This document shows, piece by piece, positions 15,901 through 22,732 of a stretch of DNA of 28,556 nt; the first letter of the stretch is position 1; every line of letters begins with the position of its first letter. The stretch lies in contig JADZFO010000044.1 in NCBI GenBank assembly GCA_020849855.1, forward strand, positions 1-28,556, in the 5' to 3' direction. Under the pieces are notes generated by a model that searched no databases, was not told where the DNA came from, and saw only the letters and a program-made list of their open reading frames with translations. The position numbers and the translations under genes are program-made. The stretch comes from a bacterium. GTDB taxonomy: Bacteria > 4484-113 > JAFGCY01.

Positions 15901-16488
15901 CCCTGCAACAGCGTGCCGCCCGCGGATACGCCTTACAGTTACGCCTTCAACTTGTTTGACGTCGGCGGCAAGCCTGCCTTCAATGCGGGCGGCATAGAGA
16001 GCGGCACAACGCTTTTCGCCTTTTCCAACAACGTGAACACAACTGCGAACACCTGGGCCAGCGTTACCTTCCCCGGGACGCACACTGGCAGTGAGCTATT
16101 CTCCTATGGCTACGAGGTAGCTGGCAGGGCGGCGCTGGTGTTCAACAACCGCAGTGATGCGGCCGTGTGGACGCTGAATTACGCGGCGGCAAATTCTGAC
16201 GAGCCGGCTCAGACCAGCGACTGGACCTTGCACCAGCCGCTGGCTCCAGACAACCCCAGTATCAGAATGGGCGGCCTGGTAGGCGGCCTGCCTGCATTTG
16301 GCTGGAACGACGCAGGCGAAACCCAAGTGGCGCTGGCCCAGGTTGCGCAACCGGCTTCGACAGCCGACTGGCTCGTGATTTCGCTGCCCAACAACAAGTC
16401 CGGCAACCGGCGGATCGCCGACCATGATGGCCTGCCCTCACTTTTTGCTGTCACCAACGGGCAGGTGGTTTACCGTTATCCGCAGTAG
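12994..16488 (+). CDS. Lipoprotein S8 subtilase with dockerin, PKD and propeller-like domains
   Basis: 1164 residues from ATG 12994, chosen over an in-frame ATG at 12973 because GGAG lies 6 nt before it and the lipobox then falls normally (LLSAC, Cys24). A fervidolysin-like prodomain spans about 60-170 (RRILVSYKAG, YASFEL). The S8 domain has Asp209 (AVVDTGVN), His249 (GHGTFIAG) and Ser404 (GTSFAAPM). A duplicated dockerin-like calcium motif lies at about 569-629 (DVDGDGVVGPDDL, DSDLDGSVTEADA). Two PKD-like domains follow (WDFGGGATPN near 670, WSWDGDEVWE near 755). The last about 360 residues hold seven repeats of the type GGxPAxxF. It is probably a surface protease for external protein. Close paralogue at 19133-22657. 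Its stop is 5 bp from that of the convergent gene. Confidence 0.9.
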   Translation: MGFRFKLPGRMAIVLSATLLLSACGSSDGDLQPRENQALPSHRAAWLQLEQSPGIAGQDYDPRRILVSYKAGASLPSGWTRPAGKSAAASQPNASLRQDKSYEALTDALVLRYGLTIRQQVYLPGLSYASFELPQEADGAALLARIRREAGSMLEAAVFSPMRHSSATPNDPAFQDGFFGDMWSHYMVNCPQAWNLTTGVSSVIIAVVDTGVNLHEDLGGQVINPATEFPSANCDVVNNDKTVEDQDGHGTFIAGVVAADGNNFTAGAGVAYHCRVLPIKIANGEGGLVDDTVAGALLADQLGAQVINYSWGGPDLVPIEQSMVNTVTNNGRLFVCAAGNDGVSTDEYPSVFANALSVGATNSNDVRASFSNWGPAVDIAAPGESLLGLAHDDPFGYWYIDGTSFAAPMVAAAAGLLWSLDSGLTLSEVRTALVSTGPSLTGFSSPIRRLDIEAAMDSVFVPATPTITALNPTGGTTLGAVVGQTLLQASVVGPQNVVRVEYRLDLAPLGVDGAEDLTAESTVLPGGFAAELDISALNNQLAQLKAEYFSSLGSSGQTTSQPIWIFKQRGDVDGDGVVGPDDLAALSPVIGAQQGQGGYLRYADSDLDGSVTEADAAAIGYFYGAGAPVPVINDVQPRLALAATQVSFSADVSGSGQLDYAWDFGGGATPNTSSDPAPTVSLGAEGTYSASLTLSDPFRSVRLDFDLVLQDVIEPTAVISATPLSGFAPLVVDFEGSGSFVPGGSIVSYSWSWDGDEVWESEGTNSDAVHQFTTEGTYTVRLEVTDNRGEKGQATVDIEVLGGIDNWVDTELGPWGSGNSADNNRLACGEVAGCPAVVWGWDDPSGFDLTLYVAVASTPTPLSIADWRVDTITTGDLYDSYGICDAGGEAGFIFQKGNQLYFGSYDGASHSEYVMYDGAGAGLDNATLANIGGEPAVLFRSFGGSLGQGMAYGYASVGDPSSSGQWTLMPCNSVPPADTPYSYAFNLFDVGGKPAFNAGGIESGTTLFAFSNNVNTTANTWASVTFPGTHTGSELFSYGYEVAGRAALVFNNRSDAAVWTLNYAAANSDEPAQTSDWTLHQPLAPDNPSIRMGGLVGGLPAFGWNDAGETQVALAQVAQPASTADWLVISLPNNKSGNRRIADHDGLPSLFAVTNGQVVYRYPQ

Positions 16489-16493
16489 CCTGA

Positions 16494-17651
16494 TCAGCCG
16501 CCAAAGCCCTGCTTAAGGTCCTCGATTAGGTCTTCAATGTCCTCAATGCCGACACTGACGCGGATCAGGCTGTCGGAAACGCCTATCTGCGCGCGCACCT
16601 CAGCGGGCACCGAGGCATGCGTCATCAGGGCCGGGTGCTCAATCAGGCTTTCCACACCGCCGAGGCTTTCGGCCAGCGCGAAGACGCGCAGGCGCGAAAG
16701 GAAAGCCAGGGCCTCCGCCTCGCCGCCGTCCAGCTCGAAGCTGATCATGCCGCCAAAGCCGGAGCACTGCCGCTTCGCCAGCTCATGCTGCGGGTGGCTC
16801 GGCAGGCCCGGATAGATCACCCGCTTCACCCGCGGATGCCGCTCCAGCCACTGCGCGATCTGCATGGCGCCGCGCTGATGCGCGTCCATCCGCACGGCCA
16901 GGGTCTTCAGTCCGCGCATCAACAGATAGCTGTCAAAAGGCGAGAGGATCGCGCCGGCAGCGTTCTGGTTGAAACGCAGCTTCTCATGCAGGGCATCGTC
17001 GCTCAGCACCAGCGCGCCGCCAACAGAGTCGCTGTGCCCGTTCATGTACTTGGTGGTGCTGTAAAGCACGATGTCCGCGCCAAGCTCCAGCGGGCGCTGG
17101 AAGACCGGGGTCATGAAGGTGTTGTCCACCACGACCACTGCGCCGGCTGCACGGCCGAGCTTCGCGATCGCCGCGATATCGGCCTGCTTCAGCAACGGGT
17201 TCGTCGGGCTCTCCAGCCACAGCAGGGCGCAGGGCTGGCTCAGCGCGGCCTCAGCCGCTGCCATATCGGTGAAATCAACATAGACCGTGTCAAGCTGCAG
17301 CGCGGGCTTCAGGGTCTTCTCAAAGAGGCGCCGCGTGCCGCCATAGAGGTCGTCAAAGCCGACGACGCGGTCACCGGGTTTAAGCAGGGACAGGCACAGG
17401 GTGTTCTGCGCGGCCAGGCCGCTGGCAAAGGCCAGCGCGAAGCGCGCGTCCTCAATCGCCGCCAGCTTCTCCTCCAGCGCGTTGCGCGTCGGGTTGCCAG
17501 AGCGGCTGTATTCATAGCCCGCGGTGGGCTTGTCCACCTCGCGCCGCGCGAAGGTGGAGCTGGTGTGGATGCCCATCACCACGTCGCCGCTGCCGCCCGG
17601 CTCAAGGTTCGGCTCCTCGCCGCTGTGGATTGCTTTCGTGGAGAGTCCCAT
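16494..17651 (-). CDS. Cystathionine gamma-lyase/gamma-synthase (PLP)
   Basis: 385 residues from ATG 17651. The enzyme of the Cys/Met-metabolism PLP family carries its cofactor on Lys201 (STTKYMNGHSD). Other family marks are YEYSRSGNPTR, ALAFASGLAAQ, WLESPTNPLL and VVVDNTFMTP. Synthase (MetB) and lyase (MccB/CGL) cannot be told apart by eye. The cystathionine beta-synthase gene directly upstream favours the lyase role, cysteine from cystathionine. A longer frame to 17777 adds 42 residues that are merely translated hairpin repeat. TACAAT lies 6 nt before ATG 17651 and matches the family length, so the short form is correct. Confidence 0.92.
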   Translation of the reverse strand: MGLSTKAIHSGEEPNLEPGGSGDVVMGIHTSSTFARREVDKPTAGYEYSRSGNPTRNALEEKLAAIEDARFALAFASGLAAQNTLCLSLLKPGDRVVGFDDLYGGTRRLFEKTLKPALQLDTVYVDFTDMAAAEAALSQPCALLWLESPTNPLLKQADIAAIAKLGRAAGAVVVVDNTFMTPVFQRPLELGADIVLYSTTKYMNGHSDSVGGALVLSDDALHEKLRFNQNAAGAILSPFDSYLLMRGLKTLAVRMDAHQRGAMQIAQWLERHPRVKRVIYPGLPSHPQHELAKRQCSGFGGMISFELDGGEAEALAFLSRLRVFALAESLGGVESLIEHPALMTHASVPAEVRAQIGVSDSLIRVSVGIEDIEDLIEDLKQGFGG

Positions 17652-17657
17652 TTCAGT

Positions 17658-17663
17658 ATTGTA
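17658..17663 (-). promoter_or_regulatory. -10 box TACAAT formed at the edge of a hairpin repeat
   Basis: On the minus strand the repeat ends CCCCTAC and runs into AAT, making TACAAT 6 nt before the ATG at 17651. The three bases TAC belong to the repeat; the rest is at the junction. Confidence 0.5.
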
Positions 17664-17791
17664 GGGGCCGAGCTTGTCTCGGCCCGCCCTGGCCTCCTGA
17701 CGCGAGGACCCAGGATCCTCCCCTGCGTCCAGACGGGAGAACACAAGGTTCTCCCCTACGTCCGGGCGGGAGGACACAAGGTCCTCCCCTA
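17661..17791. repeat. Hairpin-repeat array: one plus-oriented unit and three 33-bp minus-oriented units
   Basis: 17661-17692 is a plus-oriented unit with stem GGGCCGAG/CTCGGCCC (17665-17672 and 17678-17685) and loop CTTGT. Three 33-bp units follow in the opposite orientation at 17693-17725, 17726-17758 and 17759-17791. Their central hairpins are GAGGAC-ACAAG-GTCCTC (third), GAGAAC-ACAAG-GTTCTC (second) and a degenerate GAGGAC-CCAGG-ATCCTC (first). The loop ACAAG is CTTGT read from the other side. Stem bases differ between units and their partners change too. Spacing is exact and there are no unique spacers, so this is not CRISPR. The array lies between two genes of one pathway. Confidence 0.9.
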
Positions 17792-17796
17792 CAAAT

Positions 17797-18777
17797 CTAC
17801 AGCCAGCCCTGCTCGCGCATCCAGTCGTCGTTGTACATCTTGGACAGGTACTTCACGCCGCTGTCCGGAGAGAGCACAACCACGCGCTTGAAGCCGGCCG
17901 CCGCCGCGCCGCCCTTCTTGGCCAGGTACTGCTTAAGACCGGCGACCGCGCTGCCGGTGCTGCCGCCCAGCAGCAGGCCATCGGTACGTGCCAGTTCGCG
18001 CCCGGCGAGGAAGCTGTCCTTGTCGCTGACCTGCTCGAAGTCGTCGATGTACTGGAAGTCGACAATCGGCGGGATGAAGTCCTCGCCAATGCCTTCCACC
18101 TTGTAGATGGCCGCCTCGCCGTGGCTGCCGGTATAGAAGTGCTCGGTATAAATGCTGCCAACGGTGTCGATACCCAGCACCTTAAGCTGGTCACGCTCCT
18201 TGAAGTAGCGCCCGATGCCCGTGGCTGATCCGCCGGTGCCAACGCCGATTACCAGCAGGTCGATCTGCCCGCCGCACTGGCTGTAAAGCTCGGGGCCGGT
18301 GATGGCGTAGTGCGCGTCGGTGTTGGCCGGGTTCATGTACTGGTCCACATAGAAGCAGTTCGGCGTGCTCTCCACAATGCGCTTGGCCACGTTGGGGTAG
18401 TAGTTCGGGCTGTTCGGGTCGCTCTCGGTTGTGGTCATGATCACCTCGGCGCCGTAAGCCCGCACGGTGTCGACCTTTTCGCGGCTGACCTTCTCCGGCA
18501 TCACGATGCGGGCCCTGAGGCCCATCGCCGCAGCGATCATCGCCACGCTGGCGGCGGTGTTTCCGCTGGAGCCTTCCACGATGGTTGTGTCGGGGCCGAT
18601 CTTCCCTTCGCGCACGCCCTGCTGGATGATGTGCTTGACCATGCGGTCCTTGATGGAGAGGCCGGGGTTCAGGTACTCCAGCTTGAAGCCGATCTCGCAG
18701 CCCAGCTCGGCGCTGAGACGCGGCGCATGGACCAGCGGTGTCTGGCCGATGGTGTCGAGAAGGTTGACGAAGGTCAT
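17797..18777 (-). CDS. Cystathionine beta-synthase-like PLP enzyme
   Basis: 326 residues, the catalytic core without CBS regulatory domains. It belongs to the cysteine synthase superfamily: PLP lysine Lys43 in NPGLSIKDRM, phosphate loop SSGNT (70-74), GVGTGGSATGIGRY. The C-terminus VLSPDSGVKYLSKMYNDDWM and the GIGEDFIPP loop fit cystathionine beta-synthase better than O-acetylserine sulfhydrylase, so it probably joins serine or an activated serine with homocysteine. Paired on the same strand with the gamma-lyase gene, it suggests reverse transsulfuration, methionine sulfur to cysteine. The ATG at 18777 has GGAG about 8 nt upstream. The gene ends 5 bp before the hairpin array. Confidence 0.88.
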   Translation of the reverse strand: MTFVNLLDTIGQTPLVHAPRLSAELGCEIGFKLEYLNPGLSIKDRMVKHIIQQGVREGKIGPDTTIVEGSSGNTAASVAMIAAAMGLRARIVMPEKVSREKVDTVRAYGAEVIMTTTESDPNSPNYYPNVAKRIVESTPNCFYVDQYMNPANTDAHYAITGPELYSQCGGQIDLLVIGVGTGGSATGIGRYFKERDQLKVLGIDTVGSIYTEHFYTGSHGEAAIYKVEGIGEDFIPPIVDFQYIDDFEQVSDKDSFLAGRELARTDGLLLGGSTGSAVAGLKQYLAKKGGAAAAGFKRVVVLSPDSGVKYLSKMYNDDWMREQGWL

Positions 18778-18793
18778 AGGACAGCTCCAGTGG

Positions 18794-18813
18794 AATCTAG
18801 CGGCTGCAGCCGC
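18794..18813 (-). promoter_or_regulatory. -10 box TAGATT abutting a 14-bp palindrome, beta-synthase promoter
   Basis: On the minus strand the perfect palindrome GCGGCTGCAGCCGC (18800-18813) touches TAGATT (18799-18794). Transcription would start near 18787 with a leader of about 10 nt holding GGAG. A palindrome inside the promoter spacer is a typical place for a repressor site; which regulator is unknown. Confidence 0.45.
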
Positions 18814-19059
18814 GAGCCTAGCTTAACATCGGCAGGCAAAGTCGCCGGCTCCAGACCAGCCGGCCGGGTCTCCAGGCCCTGCTGGACTCGATGAATAGTC
18901 TGTTCATGTCAGCCATGCACGCACACCTGTCACTCGTGTTGCCAATGCGTTACTCACCTCTTTGAAGCAGATTTATCTCAGGTCTGCAACTTGAAAGCAG
19001 GTGCGACCTTTGGACTGCCAAGGAACCAGCTTACTAACTCATGACTTGGATTTAGTTCT

Positions 19060-19087
19060 TTGTGGACACCTCAAGTTGCCGTATAAT
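19060..19087 (+). promoter_or_regulatory. Sigma70-type promoter of the second subtilase gene
   Basis: TTGTGG (19060-19065), 16-bp spacer, TATAAT (19082-19087). The leader is about 40 nt and carries AGGAGGA before the ATG at 19133. Confidence 0.6.
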
Positions 19088-19132
19088 CCGAACAGGCCGC
19101 AGGCCCGCGGCGACCTTGTGCAGGAGGAACGT

Positions 19133-22100
19133 ATGCTTCGGCTGAGCTACGTCCAAGCGGCGATGCCGCGAATGGGCCTTTTCTTTGTTTGTGCAGTGAT
19201 GCTGTGCGCCTGTGGTGGCAGCGCAGTCCCGGACAGTCCCTCGCAGGACGAGCAGTCGCTTCCCGCGTCCAGCGCCACCCGGCACGCAAAAGCCTGGGCC
19301 GAGCTGAGCGCGCGGCCCGGGGTTGCCGGAAGCGACTTTGACCCGCGTCGCATCCTGGTGGTCTATCGCCCGGGCGCTGTGCTCCCTCCCGGCTGGAAAG
19401 CTCCTTCTTCTGGCGCGCTGTCACAGGCCCAGCAGGCGCCGAATGCGCTGCTGAGCAGTGAAGCGGCCTACACAAGCCTGACGGCAGCACTTGGCGAGCG
19501 CTATGGCCTCACTGTACGCCAGCAGGTCTACCTTTCTGGTCTGCGTTATGCCAGCTTTGAGCTGCCTGATGGACAGGACGCGGAGGCGCTGCTGAAGCGC
19601 CTGCGCAGCGAGGCCGGCAGCATGCTCGAAGCAGCGGTGCGCAGCCCGCTGCGCAAGGCGGCCCTGGTACCGGATGACCCGGACTTTGACGACCCAGATG
19701 GCCAGCAGTGGAGCCACTGGAAGGTGCGCTGCCCGGCGGCCTGGGACAAGACCCAGGGCAACAGCTCCGTCATCGTCGCTGTGGTGGATACCGGCGTTCG
19801 GCTGAGCCATGAGGAGCTGGCAGCGCAGGTGATCGACCCGCAGGTCACTTTCCCCTCAGCCACCTGCGACCTGGTTAACAACGATAAGAGTGTGGAGGAC
19901 AGCCACGGCCACGGCAGCTTCATAGCCGGCATGATCGCGGCAGAGGGAGACAACGCCCGCACGATCTGCGGCGCCGCTCCGCTGTGCCGCGTGCTGCCGA
20001 TCAAGGTTGCCAGCGAGCTGAGCGCGACCGTCGATGACCTGGTGGCCGGCGCGCTGCTGGGCTGCCAGCTTGGCGCGGATGTGGTGAACTACAGCTGGAG
20101 CGGGCCGGAGCAGGTGCCCATCGAAGAGCAGATGCTGGACGCGCTGCTGGCCGACGGCTGTCTGCTGGTCTGCGCTGCCGGCAACAATGCCAGTGCTACA
20201 GATGAGTACCCCACTGCCTACAGCGCAGCCTTCAGCGTAGGGGCCAGCAACAAAGCGGACGCCCGCAGCGCCTTCTCAAACTATGGCAGCGGCGTTGATA
20301 TCGCTGCCCCCGGGCAGGACTTGATGTCCTGCCAGGCCTTTGCGGATGACGCTTATGAAGCAGCCGGGCAGGGGACCTCCTTTGCCGCTCCGCTGGTCTG
20401 TGCTGCGGCGGCCCTGTTGTGGTCCTACCGGCCTGAGCTGAGCGCGGCGGAGGTGCGCAGCGCGCTTGAGTTCAGCGGGCCCGCCGCCAGCGGCTTCACC
20501 CGGCCCATCCGGCGCCTGGACATCGCAGCGGCGCTGGATTCCGTCGAGGTGCCGCTGATTCCTACAGTGGGCGGTCTCAGCCCGGCTGCGGACAGCGTGC
20601 TGGGCCTGGTCTCCGGCAGCCCGGCGGCAGCGCTCAGCGTCAGCGCAGCCAGCAATGTCTCCCGCGTGCAGTACAGCCTGGACCTGGCGCCCATTGGCAG
20701 CGCCGGGCCGGAGGACCTCAGCGCAGAAGCAGCGCAGCCGCCATTCTTCAGCGCGCAGCTGGACCTGAGCGGCCTGACAAACCAGCCGGCTGTGCTGCGG
20801 GCGGATTACTACAGCCAGACTGGCCACCACGGCAGCATTGAAAGCAGCGGCCTGAGCATCTTCAACCAGCGCGGGGACGCCGACGGAAACGGCGCGGTGG
20901 GCATGTCGGACTTTGATCTGCTGCGCAGCCTGCTGGGCAGCCAGGCCGGCGACGGCCAGTACACGATCTTTGCCGACGCCGACATGGACGGCCGCATCAC
21001 CGAGGCGGATGCAACAGCGATGGGCTACTACTACCACAGCGGTGTGGTGGTGCCCCAGATTGAATCGGTCACGCCCACTGAAGCGATCACCAACACAGCG
21101 GCGATCTTCGAGGCGCAGCTGCAGGGCAACGGCCAGCTCAGCTTCGCCTGGGACTTCGGTGGTGGAGCGCTGCCAAACACCAGCTCGGATGCTCAGCCCG
21201 CGGTGACGCTTGCTGCGGCAGGGTCATATAACTGCTCGCTGGAAGTCAGCTCGGAGTTTGGCGCCGACAGCTTTGACCTTGTCCTTACGGTCACTGAGCG
21301 GCCGGGGCCCAGCGCTCTGGCCAGTGCAGACGTCCGCATCGGTGGGGCTCCGCTGAGCGTGAACTTTGATGCCTCCGCCAGCGCTTCCCCGGGCGGCAGC
21401 ATCACGCAGTACCAGTGGTCCTGGGATGGCGATGAGACCTTCGAGGAGACGCTTGGCACAGCACTGGCGCAGCACAGCTTCCCCGCGGGTTCGCATAACG
21501 TTCTGCTGCGTGTAATGGACGACGAGTTTGCCAGCGCGGACTACAACCTGCGTATCCTGGCTGGCGACCCTCTGGCGCTGGGCTCCTGGCAGAGCACCAG
21601 CCTGGGTGCCTGGGGCGATATCTCGTCCTTTGACGGCAAACGCATGGCGGCGGCGATGGTCGCCGGCTGCCCGGCGGTGGCCTGGATCTGGGATGACCCC
21701 AACAGCCCGGGCGAGGAGTTTCGCGTTGCCGTAGCCCGGCGGCCGGATCCGCAAAGCCTGGCCGACTGGCGCATTGACCTTATCGCCAGCAATGACCTCT
21801 CGGCCTCCATTGGTCTGGCGGACATCAACGGCGAAGCGGCCTATGTCCTTGGCACCGAGCAGCAGATCTACTATGGCTCCTACAGCGGCGACAACTTTGC
21901 CAACCATCAACTGATCAGCAATGACGACCGCATTGACTTTGCCACACTGGCCAACATCAATGGCCGGCCGGCGGTGATATTCAAGAGCTTCGGCGGCGGA
22001 CTGGGCAGCGGAATTGTCTACGCCCAGTCCCAGCTGAGCAGGCCTCTGGGCAGCGCGGACTGGAATGTGAGCCCGGTGCAGGGGCCCGCAGCTCTGGGCG

Positions 22101-22657
22101 GTGTGGGCAATTACCCATATCAGCTATTGCAGGTGGGCAGCCGGCCGGTCTACCAGGGCCGTGGCGCGGAGACCGGTGACACCCTGACAGTCTTTGCCGG
22201 AAGTGCTGATCCGGGTGGATCGGACTGGGGCGCGTGCCACTTTGATGGCGAAGTGCCGCTTGCCGAGATCTTCTCCCATGCCTGGGATCAGGCCGGCCTG
22301 CCGGCGATTGTCTACAGCAGCGCGACCGCCAGCTTTACCTGGGAGCTGCACTACCGTTTGGCAAGCAAGGCGCAGCCCATCCTGCCCGGCGACTGGAGCG
22401 ACCATGACCCCATGCCCGTCCTGAGCGAGCCGCTGACCCTGGCGGGCAGCCTGGACGGCCGCCCGGTCTTTGGCTACGGTGCGGCGACCAGCCTGCGCCT
22501 CGCCAAGTCTGGCGCACCGTCTTCCAGCGCCCACTGGATCAGCATCGACTGCTCTTCGGCCGGCACTGGTAACCGGCGCCTGGTGAGCCACGGCGGCCTG
22601 CCGGCATTTTTCGCGGTAGTCGGGCAGGAAGTGCACTATCGCTGTCCCGCAAACTAG
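19133..22657 (+). CDS. Second lipoprotein S8 subtilase with dockerin, PKD and propeller-like domains
   Basis: 1174 residues from ATG 19133, fixed by AGGAGGA a few bases upstream; the frame is open to 19001 but that part is promoter. Lipobox LCAC, Cys27. The order matches the paralogue at 12994: prodomain (RRILVVYRPG), S8 domain with Asp219 (AVVDTGVR), His260 (GHGSFIAG) and Ser416 (GTSFAAPL), dockerin-like pair (DADGNGAVGMSDF, DADMDGRITEADA), PKD-like domains (WDFGGGALPN, WSWDGDETFE), then seven GxPA-type repeats (AGCPAVAW, NGEAAYVL, NGRPAVIF, GSRPVYQG, AGLPAIVY, DGRPVFGY, GGLPAFFA). Long identical stretches such as RYGLTVRQQVYLSGL mark a duplication. A membrane-anchored protease with calcium-stabilised modules is inferred. 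Confidence 0.9.
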   Translation: MLRLSYVQAAMPRMGLFFVCAVMLCACGGSAVPDSPSQDEQSLPASSATRHAKAWAELSARPGVAGSDFDPRRILVVYRPGAVLPPGWKAPSSGALSQAQQAPNALLSSEAAYTSLTAALGERYGLTVRQQVYLSGLRYASFELPDGQDAEALLKRLRSEAGSMLEAAVRSPLRKAALVPDDPDFDDPDGQQWSHWKVRCPAAWDKTQGNSSVIVAVVDTGVRLSHEELAAQVIDPQVTFPSATCDLVNNDKSVEDSHGHGSFIAGMIAAEGDNARTICGAAPLCRVLPIKVASELSATVDDLVAGALLGCQLGADVVNYSWSGPEQVPIEEQMLDALLADGCLLVCAAGNNASATDEYPTAYSAAFSVGASNKADARSAFSNYGSGVDIAAPGQDLMSCQAFADDAYEAAGQGTSFAAPLVCAAAALLWSYRPELSAAEVRSALEFSGPAASGFTRPIRRLDIAAALDSVEVPLIPTVGGLSPAADSVLGLVSGSPAAALSVSAASNVSRVQYSLDLAPIGSAGPEDLSAEAAQPPFFSAQLDLSGLTNQPAVLRADYYSQTGHHGSIESSGLSIFNQRGDADGNGAVGMSDFDLLRSLLGSQAGDGQYTIFADADMDGRITEADATAMGYYYHSGVVVPQIESVTPTEAITNTAAIFEAQLQGNGQLSFAWDFGGGALPNTSSDAQPAVTLAAAGSYNCSLEVSSEFGADSFDLVLTVTERPGPSALASADVRIGGAPLSVNFDASASASPGGSITQYQWSWDGDETFEETLGTALAQHSFPAGSHNVLLRVMDDEFASADYNLRILAGDPLALGSWQSTSLGAWGDISSFDGKRMAAAMVAGCPAVAWIWDDPNSPGEEFRVAVARRPDPQSLADWRIDLIASNDLSASIGLADINGEAAYVLGTEQQIYYGSYSGDNFANHQLISNDDRIDFATLANINGRPAVIFKSFGGGLGSGIVYAQSQLSRPLGSADWNVSPVQGPAALGGVGNYPYQLLQVGSRPVYQGRGAETGDTLTVFAGSADPGGSDWGACHFDGEVPLAEIFSHAWDQAGLPAIVYSSATASFTWELHYRLASKAQPILPGDWSDHDPMPVLSEPLTLAGSLDGRPVFGYGAATSLRLAKSGAPSSSAHWISIDCSSAGTGNRRLVSHGGLPAFFAVVGQEVHYRCPAN

Positions 22658-22732
22658 TAAGGACTGCTGCATGGATGGTGCTAGAGTCTGCTGGGCCGGC
22701 TGTCCCACTGCCGCCGGCAGAGGTGGCTGCGT

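Larger units (their letters stand above)
18778..19132. other. 355-bp divergent intergenic region
   Basis: It separates the minus-strand beta-synthase gene from the plus-strand second subtilase. It holds a palindromic promoter at the left end, a -35/-10 pair at the right end, and no convincing gene. The middle (about 18890-19070) is relatively AT-rich. An open frame from 19001 runs into the subtilase, but its first 44 residues overlap the promoter and lack a Shine-Dalgarno. Confidence 0.6.

Noticed and set aside
13072-16083. Long minus-strand frames inside the first subtilase gene (13072-14166 and 15064-16083)
   Set aside because: They are antisense to a gene with clear catalytic motifs. GC-rich codons leave the opposite strand open, and their sequences are Arg/His/Ala/Gly-rich with no motif.
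17693-17791. Three regularly spaced 33-bp units suggestive of a CRISPR array
   Set aside because: The units abut directly with no unique spacers, each is itself a hairpin with changing stem bases, and no cas gene is present.
16617-17891. 424-codon plus-strand frame over the gamma-lyase gene
   Set aside because: It is the complement of a well-recognised PLP enzyme plus the translated repeat array, with the low-complexity composition of a shadow frame.
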